Source of the DNA: Bifidobacteriaceae bacterium NR021
GTDB lineage: Bacteria; Actinomycetota; Actinomycetes; Actinomycetales; Bifidobacteriaceae
DNA: 9,131 nucleotides
NCBI GenBank assembly: GCA_003585845.1
Contig: NQOP01000002.1
Location: 367,227-376,357 of the forward strand
Direction of reading: 5' to 3'
The notes beneath the pieces are model-generated. The model had not been told where the DNA came from, searched no databases, and worked only from the letters and a program-made list of their open reading frames with translations. The translations under genes and the position numbers were made by a program. The stretch's first letter is position 1, and each line of letters opens with the position of its first letter. Of the stretch, positions 1-7,320 are shown piece after piece.

Positions 1-35
1 CTGTCTGTGCTGACACTTTGTGTTGTGACGCTCAT
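1..35 (-). CDS. 5' end of an unidentified gene downstream of argS (partial)
   Basis: An ATG at 35-33 opens a frame that stays open to the window edge and encodes MSVTTQSVSTD. A textbook Shine-Dalgarno AGGAGG (minus strand, 48-43) sits 7 nt upstream, which is the main reason to call this a real start. The gene is transcribed in the same direction as argS but is separated from it by an argS terminator and about 155 nt of AT-rich DNA, so it probably has its own promoter. Eleven residues are too few to identify a product. In bifidobacteria argS is often followed by amino-acid biosynthesis genes, but nothing visible here shows that this one is. Confidence 0.7.
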   Translation of the reverse strand, partial: MSVTTQSVSTD

Positions 36-42
36 GCTTACA

Positions 43-48
43 CCTCCT
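43..48 (-). promoter_or_regulatory. Shine-Dalgarno of the left-edge gene
   Basis: AGGAGG on the minus strand with a 7-nt spacer (tgtaagc) to the ATG at 35. It is a perfect anti-SD match and fixes the start of the partial gene. Confidence 0.85.
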
Positions 49-191
49 ATAAGGATAAATTTGTATTTACATACTATTCAGCTAAATCTCTGATTTTATA
101 TTGTGGATTTAAAGCGAAAATAATATTAGGGGGTATCTTAATAAATCGCATGTACTTAATCGGCATAAATTTACAATCTCGTGCGTGTCTC
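49..191 (-). promoter_or_regulatory. AT-rich upstream region of the left-edge gene
   Basis: This stretch between the argS terminator and the left-edge gene has no convincing ORF. On the minus strand it holds two -10-like hexamers, TATTAT at 125-120 and TAGTAT at 76-71, neither with a good -35 at normal spacing. Use of the first would give a leader of roughly 75-80 nt, use of the second about 28 nt. A run of five C (minus strand) interrupts the AT-rich sequence near 129-133. I recognise no riboswitch, T-box or attenuator. Some promoter is expected here because a terminator lies upstream. Confidence 0.4.
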
Positions 192-233
192 TAATAAAAA
201 ATAAAAAGGACGCTAGCAAATTACCAACGTCCT
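192..233 (-). terminator. Rho-independent terminator of argS
   Basis: Read on the minus strand, AGGACGTTGG (233-224) pairs with CTAGCGTCCT (216-207), giving a 10-bp stem with two G-U pairs and a 7-nt loop. It is followed directly by a U-rich tract, TTTTATTTTTTATTA (206-192). It begins about 54 bp past the argS stop, so it most likely ends the argS transcript. The short AT-rich gap between has only small, weak inverted repeats (for example tttgct 257-262 with agcaaa 280-285). Confidence 0.85.
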
Positions 234-286
234 ATGCAATCAAAAATGCTTATAGCTTTGCTAAATCTTATATAAAATAAGCAAAA

Positions 287-2083
287 TCACATCTTTTCTG
301 GAGCAGAAACTCCAAGCAAATCAAGACCAGTTGCAATTACAGTACGTACAGCAGCGTTAAGCTTTAATCGAGCTGCAGCACGAGCTGGCTCTGGGCACTT
401 TGCAATGCGCTGAGCTTCACGCTCGGCTTCTGGCAAACGATTTTCAGGGTCAGTTAACTCCATTGGTACAACGCGCTCAAGGTTGTACCACTTGTGGTAA
501 CTTGCTGCCAAATCCTCAAGGTAATGCGCAACTCTGTGAGGAGCGCGCAAGTCGCCAGCTTGAGCCAAAGCTGCAGGCCATTGCGCCAAAGCAGCCAACA
601 CTTCGCCGTCAGCCTCGGTATTAAGCAAGCTTAAATCAGCACCATCTTGCGTAATTCCAGCGTCCGCAGCATTGCGAGCCACATTGCAGCTACGTGCGTG
701 AGCATATTGCACGTAATACACAGGATTATCGTTGCTATGAGAAGCAAGCAAATCCAAATCAATATCAACGCTTGTATTGTAATCGGTGCGAGCAAGCGAG
801 TAACGCGAAGCATCAACACCAATTGCATCAACTAAATCGTCAATCGTAATAACGTTTCCTGCGCGCTTGCTCATGCGTACAGGCTTGCCGTCCTTCATAA
901 CGTTTACAAGCTGACCAATAAGAATCTGCATGTTTTCGCCTGGCTTATCTCCAAAAGCCGCGCACATTGCCATCATTCTGCCAATATAGCCGTGATGATC
1001 CGCGCCAAGCATGTAGATTGCTACGTCTGCAGGATTCTGATCGCGGTGGCGCTTATTGCGATAGTATGCAATATCTGCAGCAAAATAGGCGTAATTTCCG
1101 TCGGACTTAATAATTACGCGATCCTTATCGTCGCCATGCTTGGTGGATTCAAACCAAGTTGCGCCATCTTTTTCAAAGATGTCTCCACGCTCACGCAAGT
1201 CTGCAATAGCGCGCTCAACTTCGCCATCTTCGTACAGACTGTTCTCGTGGAACCACACGTCGAAACCAACACGAAAATCGCGCATTGACTTGCGAATTTC
1301 AGCAAACATCATTGGCACTGCGCGCTTGCGGAACTCTTCGCGCTGCTCGGAATCGCCTTCGCCAAGCGGCAAGCCTTCATCATCTTTTCCAAGATCAATT
1401 CGCGGCAATGTTAGAACGTCAATGCCATCCGCATTCGCTTCTTTTATAACAGCGTCTGCGATTTCGTTAATATATGCGCCTTTGTACCCATCTGCAGGTG
1501 TTTCTTCGCCGTGAGCAGCCGCTACAAGCGACTTTGCAAAACGGTTAATTTGCTCGCCATGATCGTTGAAGTAGTATTCACGCACAACTTTTGCGCCGTT
1601 CGCCTCCAAGACTCGAGCCATGGAATCACCAACTGCAGCCCAGCGAGTTCCACCAATGTGGATTGGACCAGTTGGGTTTGCGGAAACAAACTCAAGATTC
1701 AAAGTTTTGCCGCTTAAGTGCGTATTTTTGCCAAAATCAGCACCTTGCTTTAAGACCTCGTCTACGACTGCAGCTGCAGAAGCAGAATCAAGCGTTATGT
1801 TAATAAAGCCAGGACCTGCCACTTCTACAGACGCAATACCTTCTGCTTCTTGCAAACGCTCGGCAAAAAGTTCAGCTAAATCGTGAGGCTTCATACCAGC
1901 TTTTTTAGCGAGTTGCATAGCAACATTCGTAGCCCAATCGCCGTGTGCGCGATCTTTTGGCCTCATAACTGCAAGTTTTTCGGCAGCAGGAATCAAATCT
2001 TCTGTTAGATTGCCAGCTTTACCGCTTGCTACTAAATCTTTAGCAATTTTTTCAATTAATTCACTTAAGCTTTCTGGATTCAT
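287..2083 (-). CDS. argS: Arginine--tRNA ligase (ArgRS), class I
   Basis: Cytoplasmic enzyme charging tRNA-Arg with arginine using ATP; 598 residues, a normal length. The N-terminal Arg-tRNA synthetase domain covers about residues 5-100. The catalytic Rossmann core follows, with FVSANPTGPIHIGG and the HIGH-box variant HIGG at 142-145, and the KMSKS-type loop RMSKR at 403-407. The C-terminal anticodon-binding DALR domain begins near NPVYYVQYAHAR (about 457) and runs to the end. The HIGG form is, from memory, usual in actinobacterial ArgRS. The ATG at 2083 gives the expected N-terminus (MNPESLSELIEKI). There is no Shine-Dalgarno; instead a -10-like TAGACT ends 7 nt upstream, suggesting a leaderless mRNA. 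Terminators flank the gene on both sides, so it is probably monocistronic. It is intact, with no frameshift seen. Confidence 0.98.
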   Translation of the reverse strand: MNPESLSELIEKIAKDLVASGKAGNLTEDLIPAAEKLAVMRPKDRAHGDWATNVAMQLAKKAGMKPHDLAELFAERLQEAEGIASVEVAGPGFINITLDSASAAAVVDEVLKQGADFGKNTHLSGKTLNLEFVSANPTGPIHIGGTRWAAVGDSMARVLEANGAKVVREYYFNDHGEQINRFAKSLVAAAHGEETPADGYKGAYINEIADAVIKEANADGIDVLTLPRIDLGKDDEGLPLGEGDSEQREEFRKRAVPMMFAEIRKSMRDFRVGFDVWFHENSLYEDGEVERAIADLRERGDIFEKDGATWFESTKHGDDKDRVIIKSDGNYAYFAADIAYYRNKRHRDQNPADVAIYMLGADHHGYIGRMMAMCAAFGDKPGENMQILIGQLVNVMKDGKPVRMSKRAGNVITIDDLVDAIGVDASRYSLARTDYNTSVDIDLDLLASHSNDNPVYYVQYAHARSCNVARNAADAGITQDGADLSLLNTEADGEVLAALAQWPAALAQAGDLRAPHRVAHYLEDLAASYHKWYNLERVVPMELTDPENRLPEAEREAQRIAKCPEPARAAARLKLNAAVRTVIATGLDLLGVSAPEKM

Positions 2084-2096
2084 GGTTTACAGTCTA
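2084..2096 (-). promoter_or_regulatory. Predicted argS -10 element, leaderless geometry
   Basis: On the minus strand TAGACT (2096-2091) is followed by gtaaacc and then the argS ATG. A -10 hexamer ending 7 nt before the start codon places transcription initiation at or next to the A of ATG. No purine-rich Shine-Dalgarno is present. No good -35 is seen at 16-18 bp. The same nine bases TAGACTGTA precede the solute-binding protein gene. The valS terminator just upstream means argS needs its own promoter. Confidence 0.65.
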
Positions 2097-2105
2097 GCGT
2101 TACCG

Positions 2106-2119
2106 CGCGATGCTTCGCG
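2106..2119. repeat. Short inverted repeat upstream of argS promoter
   Basis: CGCGA-tgct-TCGCG is a perfect 5-bp inverted repeat with a 4-nt centre. It lies between the valS terminator and the argS -10, where the -35 region would fall. It could be a small operator or simply chance in a GC-rich patch. Confidence 0.4.
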
Positions 2120-2132
2120 ATTACAATACACA

Positions 2133-2170
2133 AAAAGCGCTGGAGTCGAAGATTGACTTCCAGCGCTTTT
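2133..2170 (-). terminator. Rho-independent terminator of valS
   Basis: The perfect 12-base arms aaaagcgctgga (2133-2144) and tccagcgctttt (2159-2170) form a strong hairpin. The stem can extend by GTC/GAC past one bulged base. On the minus strand it is followed by TTTTTGTGT, fitting termination of valS, whose stop is 44 bp upstream. The plus strand also shows TTTTGTTTT, so it could work in both directions, but there is no plus-strand gene to its left. Confidence 0.92.
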
Positions 2171-2200
2171 GTTTTGCGATTAATTATTTTCGATTATTTG

Positions 2201-2220
2201 CAACTACTTACAACTACTTC
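2201..2220. repeat. Tandem 10-bp repeat at the valS stop
   Basis: caactactta is followed directly by caactacttc. The repeat covers the end of valS and duplicates the stop region, giving TAG, then an in-frame TAA on the minus strand. This looks like a small tandem duplication. Confidence 0.6.
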
Positions 2221-4979
2221 TTTTTTGCAGGGGCTTCGCCGAGTTCGCTCTGAGCAACTGAAACGTTCACGTTAGCTGCATCAGATTCCGCGGAATCAGA
2301 TTCAGAATCAGAAGAATCTCCAGCAACTGCTGCCTTAACAGCGTTAAGCTTTACTTCTCCAGTAACGCGTCCTGCTTCAGCAACGTCATCCAAAGTCTCC
2401 TCAACAGCCTTGTAAGCATTTTCTGCTACGTTCAAAGTCACTTGCAAAATAGGAGTCTTCATAGAAACTTTTGCTTCAGACTTAATCTTTCTCAAAGTAG
2501 CCAAAGCCTCGCCCGCGTAAGCCAAAGTGTCTGCAGAAACACCATTTGCAGCAGCCTCATACGCCTTAGCGCATGGCCAGCTAGCGCGATGCACAGAGCC
2601 TTCGCCTTCGTGCATCCAACTCCACACTTCTTCAGTAGCATAAGGCAAGTAAGGAGCAAGCAAGCGAGCCAAAGCATCGAGTGCAAGGCCAAGAGTTGTG
2701 CGAGCAGACTTTACAGCAGCTTCACTTGGAGTGCGTCCAGTGGATTCTGCAGTACCGTAAGCACGATTCTTTGCAAGCTCAATATAGTCGTCGCAGAACT
2801 CCCAGAAGAATGTTTCGATTGCTTCCAAAGCCTTGGAATGCTCGTAAGATTCAAGCGCATCAGTTGCGGTACGGATAACGGATGCGAGCTTTGCCATAAC
2901 AGAGCGATCCAAAACTTCCGTAACGTCTGCAAAATCCCAATCCGCACTAGCAGACTCAAGAACCTGATGTTCCTCATCTTCACGGCCGATTGCGAGCGCA
3001 AACTTTGTAGCGTTCAAAAGCTTAATCGCTAAGCGTCGGCCAATCTTCATCTGACCTTCGTCGTAAGTTGCATCCAAGCCAAGTTTTGCTGAAGTTGCCC
3101 AGTAACGCACAGCATCAGCACCAAACTCTTCAATTGGCTTATTTGGCACAACAACGTTGCCTTTAGATTTAGACATCTTCTTATGGTCAGGATCAAGAAT
3201 CCAGCCAGAAAGTGCAGCATGCTTCCAAGGCAAGCAGCCGTTTTCAAGATGCGCGCGATCAACAGTACTAAACAGCCAAGTACGAATAATATCCTGACCT
3301 TGTGGACGCAAATCCATTGGGAAAGTAGCCTTAAACAGAGCTTGATTTTCCTCACCTGGCTCTTCCCAACGAGTCACAATTTGTGGAGTTAAGGAAGATG
3401 TAGCCCAAGTGTCCATAATGTCTTGCTCAGCAGTAAAGCCATTTGGCTGATCTCGCTGAGATTCGTCGAATCCTTCTGGAACGTCAATAGTTGGATCGAT
3501 TGGCAAACGATCTTCGCTAGGAGTCAAAGGATGCTCGTAATCCACTTCCCCATTTTCGTTTACTGGATACCAAAGTGGGAATGGCACACCGAAGAAGCGC
3601 TGACGAGAAATAAGCCAGTCACCATTCAAACCGTGAACCCAATTCTCATAGCGCACGCGCATAAAGTCTGGGTGGAAGTTAAGTTCCTTGCCTCGCTCAA
3701 TAAGCTCAGCATTCAACTTTTCGTCCGTGCCACCGTTCTTTAAATACCACTGGCGAGAAGTGACGATTTCCAAAGGCTTATCGCCCTTTTCGTAGAAGTT
3801 CGTCATACGCTTTGTTGGCTTTGGATCTCCATCCATGTCTCCAGCTGCTTGCAAAGCTTCAACAACTTCCTTGCGAGCGGAGAACGTGGTTTTGCCGGCA
3901 ATTTTCTCGAACATTTCGCGACCGGACTCATCCGTAATCCAATCAGGAGTCGTCATAACAATGCGACCGTTACGCTGAATAATCGGTCGAGTTGGCAAAT
4001 TCAAATCGCGCCACCACTCAACGTCTGTTACGTCACCGAAAGTGCAGCACATTGCAATGCCAGCACCCTTGTCCATTTGAGCAGCAGAATGCGCCAAAAT
4101 CGGAACCTTCACCTTGAACAGTGGCGAATAAACTTCCTGACCAAAGTACTTCTTGTAACGCTCATCTTCTGGATTTGCAATTAAAGACGTGCAAGCAGCA
4201 AGCAACTCTGGGCGCGTAGTCTCAATATAAATTGGCGTACCATCTTCAAAACGGAACGCAATCTTATGGTAGAAACCAGGATATTCGCGCGATTCAAGCT
4301 CAGCCTGGGCAACTGCAGTCTGGAATGTCACATCCCACAATCCAGGAGCATCCTTCTGATAAGCCTCTCCGCGAGCAAGATTGCGAAGGAACGCTTTTTG
4401 TGCAACTCGACGAGGCTGCTCACCAATCGTGTGGTAAGTTTGCGACCAGTCTACAGAAAGACCGAGCCTGCGCCACAATGCTTCAAAAAGCTTCTCATCT
4501 TGAGAAGTCAAGCGCTCACAAAGCTCAATAAAGTTCTGCCTGCTTACAGGAACCTGATCCTTAGCTTCAATCTTCTTACCTTCAGTGCCTTCAAAAGGCG
4601 GCTTAAAATCAGGGTCATACTTCAACGAAGTATCTACTCTAACGCCGTAATAGTTTTGCACACGGCGCTCTGTTGGCAAGCCGTTATCGTCCCAACCCAT
4701 TGGGTAGAACACGTCAAAACCTTGCATGCGCTTATATCGCGCAATGACATCAGTATGCGTGTAGGAGAATACGTGACCAACATGCAAGTGTCCACTAACT
4801 GTTGGAGGTGGAGTATCGATAGAATATACGGCCTTACGGTCGCGAGAATTATGGAATGCGTAAGTCTTAGCTTCATCCCAATTGCTACGCCACTTGTCTT
4901 CAAGACCATCAACGCCAACTTTGTTAGGAAGAGGCGTTAAATGTGCGTGCTTTACTGTGTTGTTATCCTGTTCACTCAT
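2214..4979 (-). CDS. valS: Valine--tRNA ligase (ValRS), class I, archaeal/type 2-like
   Basis: Cytoplasmic enzyme charging tRNA-Val and hydrolysing mischarged tRNA; 921 residues. The HIGH box is HVGH at 66-69, followed by GWDDNGLPTER at 95-105. The CP1 editing domain lies at about 200-380, with TTRPELL at 254-260 and CCTFGDVTDVEWW at 311-323. The KMSKS loop is at 601-605, and an anticodon-binding domain follows to about 860. The GWDDNGLPTE signature and the lack of the usual C-terminal coiled-coil tRNA arm resemble the archaeal/rickettsial (type 2) form rather than the common bacterial one, which has a PGTDHAG-type segment; this class call is from memory of the families. Residues 884-921 form a Ser/Asp-rich tail ending APAKKK. 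The ATG at 4979 has no Shine-Dalgarno but has TAATAT ending 7 nt upstream. The TAG stop is backed by an in-frame TAA two codons later. Confidence 0.97.
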   Translation of the reverse strand: MSEQDNNTVKHAHLTPLPNKVGVDGLEDKWRSNWDEAKTYAFHNSRDRKAVYSIDTPPPTVSGHLHVGHVFSYTHTDVIARYKRMQGFDVFYPMGWDDNGLPTERRVQNYYGVRVDTSLKYDPDFKPPFEGTEGKKIEAKDQVPVSRQNFIELCERLTSQDEKLFEALWRRLGLSVDWSQTYHTIGEQPRRVAQKAFLRNLARGEAYQKDAPGLWDVTFQTAVAQAELESREYPGFYHKIAFRFEDGTPIYIETTRPELLAACTSLIANPEDERYKKYFGQEVYSPLFKVKVPILAHSAAQMDKGAGIAMCCTFGDVTDVEWWRDLNLPTRPIIQRNGRIVMTTPDWITDESGREMFEKIAGKTTFSARKEVVEALQAAGDMDGDPKPTKRMTNFYEKGDKPLEIVTSRQWYLKNGGTDEKLNAELIERGKELNFHPDFMRVRYENWVHGLNGDWLISRQRFFGVPFPLWYPVNENGEVDYEHPLTPSEDRLPIDPTIDVPEGFDESQRDQPNGFTAEQDIMDTWATSSLTPQIVTRWEEPGEENQALFKATFPMDLRPQGQDIIRTWLFSTVDRAHLENGCLPWKHAALSGWILDPDHKKMSKSKGNVVVPNKPIEEFGADAVRYWATSAKLGLDATYDEGQMKIGRRLAIKLLNATKFALAIGREDEEHQVLESASADWDFADVTEVLDRSVMAKLASVIRTATDALESYEHSKALEAIETFFWEFCDDYIELAKNRAYGTAESTGRTPSEAAVKSARTTLGLALDALARLLAPYLPYATEEVWSWMHEGEGSVHRASWPCAKAYEAAANGVSADTLAYAGEALATLRKIKSEAKVSMKTPILQVTLNVAENAYKAVEETLDDVAEAGRVTGEVKLNAVKAAVAGDSSDSESDSAESDAANVNVSVAQSELGEAPAKKK
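2280..2318. repeat. Short repeats encoding the acidic ValRS tail
   Basis: atcagattc occurs at 2280-2288 and again at 2295-2303, a 15-base (five-codon) period, with further aatcaga-type copies up to 2318. A perfect 14-base palindrome, gattccgcggaatc, lies at 2284-2297. All of it is inside valS and encodes the Ser/Asp/Glu-rich tail, which may therefore vary in length by slippage. Confidence 0.6.
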
Positions 4980-5014
4980 GAACTGAATATTAGAAACTCA
5001 GCGCGACAACGCAA
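4980..5014 (-). promoter_or_regulatory. Predicted valS promoter, leaderless geometry
   Basis: On the minus strand TAATAT (4992-4987) is followed by 7 nt (tcagttc) and the valS ATG. A weak -35, TTGCGT (5014-5009), lies 16 bp upstream. No Shine-Dalgarno is present. The promoter fits entirely in the 48-bp gap between the binding-protein gene and valS. Confidence 0.55.
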
Positions 5015-5027
5015 ATCTTACGCTTTT

Positions 5028-6602
5028 CTATTTCACAACTACGCTCTGCAATGGCAAAAGCTGATCCGTCATATTCTTTGTGTAACCGCTTATATTAGAT
5101 TTCACAGCCATTATGCTTTTACGAGCATAAAGCCAGTGTGCTGCAGCATTATTGCTTACTTCGCGCGCATATGCACGAGCATTTGCCTCATATTCGCTTG
5201 CATTCTTAGAATGAATTGCATCAGCCCAAGCTTGTTGAGCACGCGCATCTTGCAAAACGAACGGAGAACCGCTTTCTGCAAACATGCCTTCATCTAAAGT
5301 ATGATTGCTCGTAGTAAGCGCAAGATCATACTTACCCTCACTAATACGCTTACGCATAGTTTGTTGATCAACTTCTTCAAGATTGACCTTAAAACCGCTC
5401 ACGGAAATAATCTGTTTTGAAAGCTCGCGCCCAACTCCACCTTCGCCCTGTGGAACAAGGAAATTAATAGTTCCTAAATAGCTTGTGCTAAAGTAATGGA
5501 ACAAGGGAGCAGCTTTGCCTGGATTATAAGGATACAATCCATTTAAATCTTCATAACCAGTTGAAAGAGGATCAATAGGTCCTCCTACTGGAACACCACC
5601 ATTGCCATCAGCTGCAAGTACAGTTTGCGCATTCAAAGCGTATCTCGCAGCTTTACGAGCCTGCTCATCGCAGAAAATCGACGAAACTGTTGTATTTATT
5701 GCAATAAATCGTACTCTTGTGCTCTGTCCCTCTACCATTTGTGTATTAGCAACAGCAGCAAGACGCTTATTTTCGTTACCTTCAAGCGGAACTGCCATTT
5801 GAATATTGCCCTTTTCCATTGCCTCAGCTAGATCAGTGTCGCTATTGAAATATTGCAAAGTAATACTTGCACAAGAAGCAGGAGTCCCCCAATATTTATC
5901 GTTGCGAAGTAATACTAAAGAATTGCCTTTATTGTAGTCACTTACAGTGAAAGGACCTGTGCCAAGAGCAGCACTTGCATAGTCGATCATTGATTTTGTG
6001 TCATAGACAATGCCAACACGTCCAGCAAGACGACGTAGAAGCAAAGCATCTGGATTATTAAGCGTAATTACTAAAGTGTAATCATCCGGATTATTAACAG
6101 TTTTAATATTTGTGAGTGCGCTATAACCAGGATAATTATTTGTGATGCCTTGTTTCAAAGATTGCAATACGGAAGTTGAATTCATCTCACTACCGTTAGA
6201 GAAACGCACACCTTGACGCAAATTAAAACGATATGTTAAACCGTCTTTCGAAATATCCCATGACTTCGCGAGACCTGGTTGCAAACTATTATCATCACCA
6301 CGTTTAACAAGAGTTTCGTAAACATTACCAATTAAAGCTTGCTGTAAAGCGTCACTGTCGTCGTTTCTAATATCAAGAGATTCAGGAGCAGTACGTAAAC
6401 CAACTTTTAGCACTGAGTTACTAGCTGGATGCATTATTGCAGCAAAAGGTGAATGACCACGGTATATTTGCCATCCACACCACAAAATGCCGCTCATTAT
6501 TACAGACACAACCACAAACACAACCCATGGCATCCAGTCTGCATTAGTGCGAGCATGAGCTGACCTGGAAGTGCGATACGCATATTTGCCTGTTCTTGAC
6601 AT
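5028..6602 (-). CDS. Membrane-anchored family 5 extracellular solute-binding protein (peptide/nickel ABC type)
   Basis: 524 residues. Residues 1-23 are basic (Arg/Lys-rich), and 25-47 form one hydrophobic segment. The rest is an extracytoplasmic SBP_bac_5-type domain with family signatures: LQPGLAKSWDISKDGLTYRF at 107-126, GVRFSNG at 131-137, and GTGPFTVSDYNKG with NDKYW further on. Family members bind oligopeptides, dipeptides, nickel or other solutes for an ABC importer; the ligand here cannot be read from sequence. No permease or ATPase gene is adjacent, so it is an orphan that may share a distant importer. There is no clear lipobox: the only Cys near the membrane segment (Cys42) is preceded by Trp. 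It is therefore more likely held by an uncleaved N-terminal helix than as a lipoprotein. The ATG at 6602 has TAGACT ending 7 nt upstream and no useful Shine-Dalgarno. Confidence 0.9.
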   Translation of the reverse strand: MSRTGKYAYRTSRSAHARTNADWMPWVVFVVVSVIMSGILWCGWQIYRGHSPFAAIMHPASNSVLKVGLRTAPESLDIRNDDSDALQQALIGNVYETLVKRGDDNSLQPGLAKSWDISKDGLTYRFNLRQGVRFSNGSEMNSTSVLQSLKQGITNNYPGYSALTNIKTVNNPDDYTLVITLNNPDALLLRRLAGRVGIVYDTKSMIDYASAALGTGPFTVSDYNKGNSLVLLRNDKYWGTPASCASITLQYFNSDTDLAEAMEKGNIQMAVPLEGNENKRLAAVANTQMVEGQSTRVRFIAINTTVSSIFCDEQARKAARYALNAQTVLAADGNGGVPVGGPIDPLSTGYEDLNGLYPYNPGKAAPLFHYFSTSYLGTINFLVPQGEGGVGRELSKQIISVSGFKVNLEEVDQQTMRKRISEGKYDLALTTSNHTLDEGMFAESGSPFVLQDARAQQAWADAIHSKNASEYEANARAYAREVSNNAAAHWLYARKSIMAVKSNISGYTKNMTDQLLPLQSVVVK

Positions 6603-6639
6603 AACCTACAGTCTATATCAATATCTGAATTGGAAACAA
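6603..6639 (-). promoter_or_regulatory. Predicted promoter of the solute-binding protein gene, leaderless geometry
   Basis: On the minus strand TTGTTT (6639-6634), an 18-bp spacer and TAGACT (6615-6610) precede gtaggtt and the ATG. The -10 again ends exactly 7 nt before the start codon. The AGG in gtaggtt is only 2 nt from the ATG, too close for ribosome binding. The whole promoter lies in the 43-bp gap after nth. Confidence 0.6.
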
Positions 6640-6645
6640 CACGCT

Positions 6646-7320
6646 TTAAATAATTGCTGACGGACATGTTGTATTTAAAGGGCATGAAACACATTTTGGA
6701 TTCCGAGCAGTGCAAATTTTTCTGCCATGCAAAATAAGTCTATGAGAAAGATTAGTCCACTCTTTAGGAGCAAAATAAGCAGTTATTTCGCGCTCAATAG
6801 CGACAGGATTTGGATGAGTCTGAACCTTGCGCCAACCAAGACGCCCTGTAACACGTATTACGTGAGTGTCTACAGGAAACCCCGGTAATCCAAATGCGTT
6901 GCCAAGAACGACATTGGCAGTTTTACGACCAACACCTGGCAACGATATTAAATCTTCCATATTTGATGGCACTATACCAGAAAAATTATTAAGCAAACAT
7001 GCAGATAATGAAATAATGTTCTGTGCTTTTACTCTATAAAATCCGAGAGGGTAAATAATTGACTCAACTTGAGATACAGGAGCAGCAGCTAAAGAACTCG
7101 CGTTGGGAAAAATAGAAAAGAGTTCAGGAGTCACGATATTCACACGCTTATCTGTAGTTTGCGCGCTTAATACAGTAGCAATTAGTAGCTCAAATGGATT
7201 TTTGAAATTTAATGCACACTTTGGTTCCGGTATTTCTTTGCACAATAAATCGTACTCTGCATAAATACGAGCTAATTTCGCTTGTTTTGATTCTCGCATA
7301 TTAGAGCTTTGATAAATCAT
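6646..7320 (-). CDS. nth: Endonuclease III, [4Fe-4S] DNA glycosylase/AP lyase
   Basis: Base-excision-repair enzyme that removes oxidised pyrimidines and cleaves abasic sites; 224 residues, a typical length. The helix-hairpin-helix is LPGVGRKTANVVL at 127-139 with the catalytic Lys133, and the catalytic Asp is Asp151 in VDTH. The iron-sulfur cluster motif C-x6-C-x2-C-x5-C uses Cys203, 210, 213 and 219. All key residues are present. The ATG at 7320-7318 overlaps the TAA of the upstream regulator as TAATG, and no Shine-Dalgarno is seen, so translation is probably coupled to the regulator. Met8 is a possible alternative start but also lacks a Shine-Dalgarno. No terminator follows before the next gene. 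Confidence 0.96.
   Translation of the reverse strand: MIYQSSNMRESKQAKLARIYAEYDLLCKEIPEPKCALNFKNPFELLIATVLSAQTTDKRVNIVTPELFSIFPNASSLAAAPVSQVESIIYPLGFYRVKAQNIISLSACLLNNFSGIVPSNMEDLISLPGVGRKTANVVLGNAFGLPGFPVDTHVIRVTGRLGWRKVQTHPNPVAIEREITAYFAPKEWTNLSHRLILHGRKICTARNPKCVSCPLNTTCPSAII

Noticed and set aside
4266..4940. A 224-codon open frame on the plus strand opposite valS
   Set aside because: It lies wholly inside valS in antisense, has no family features and no Shine-Dalgarno context; it reflects valS codon usage. The same holds for the 196-codon frame at 2442-3032 and the 124-codon frame at 1140-1514 opposite argS.
6474..6482. A lipoprotein cleavage site at Cys42 of the solute-binding protein
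   Set aside because: The preceding residues are Ile-Leu-Trp; Trp at -1 does not fit a lipobox, and the Cys lies at the end of the hydrophobic segment.
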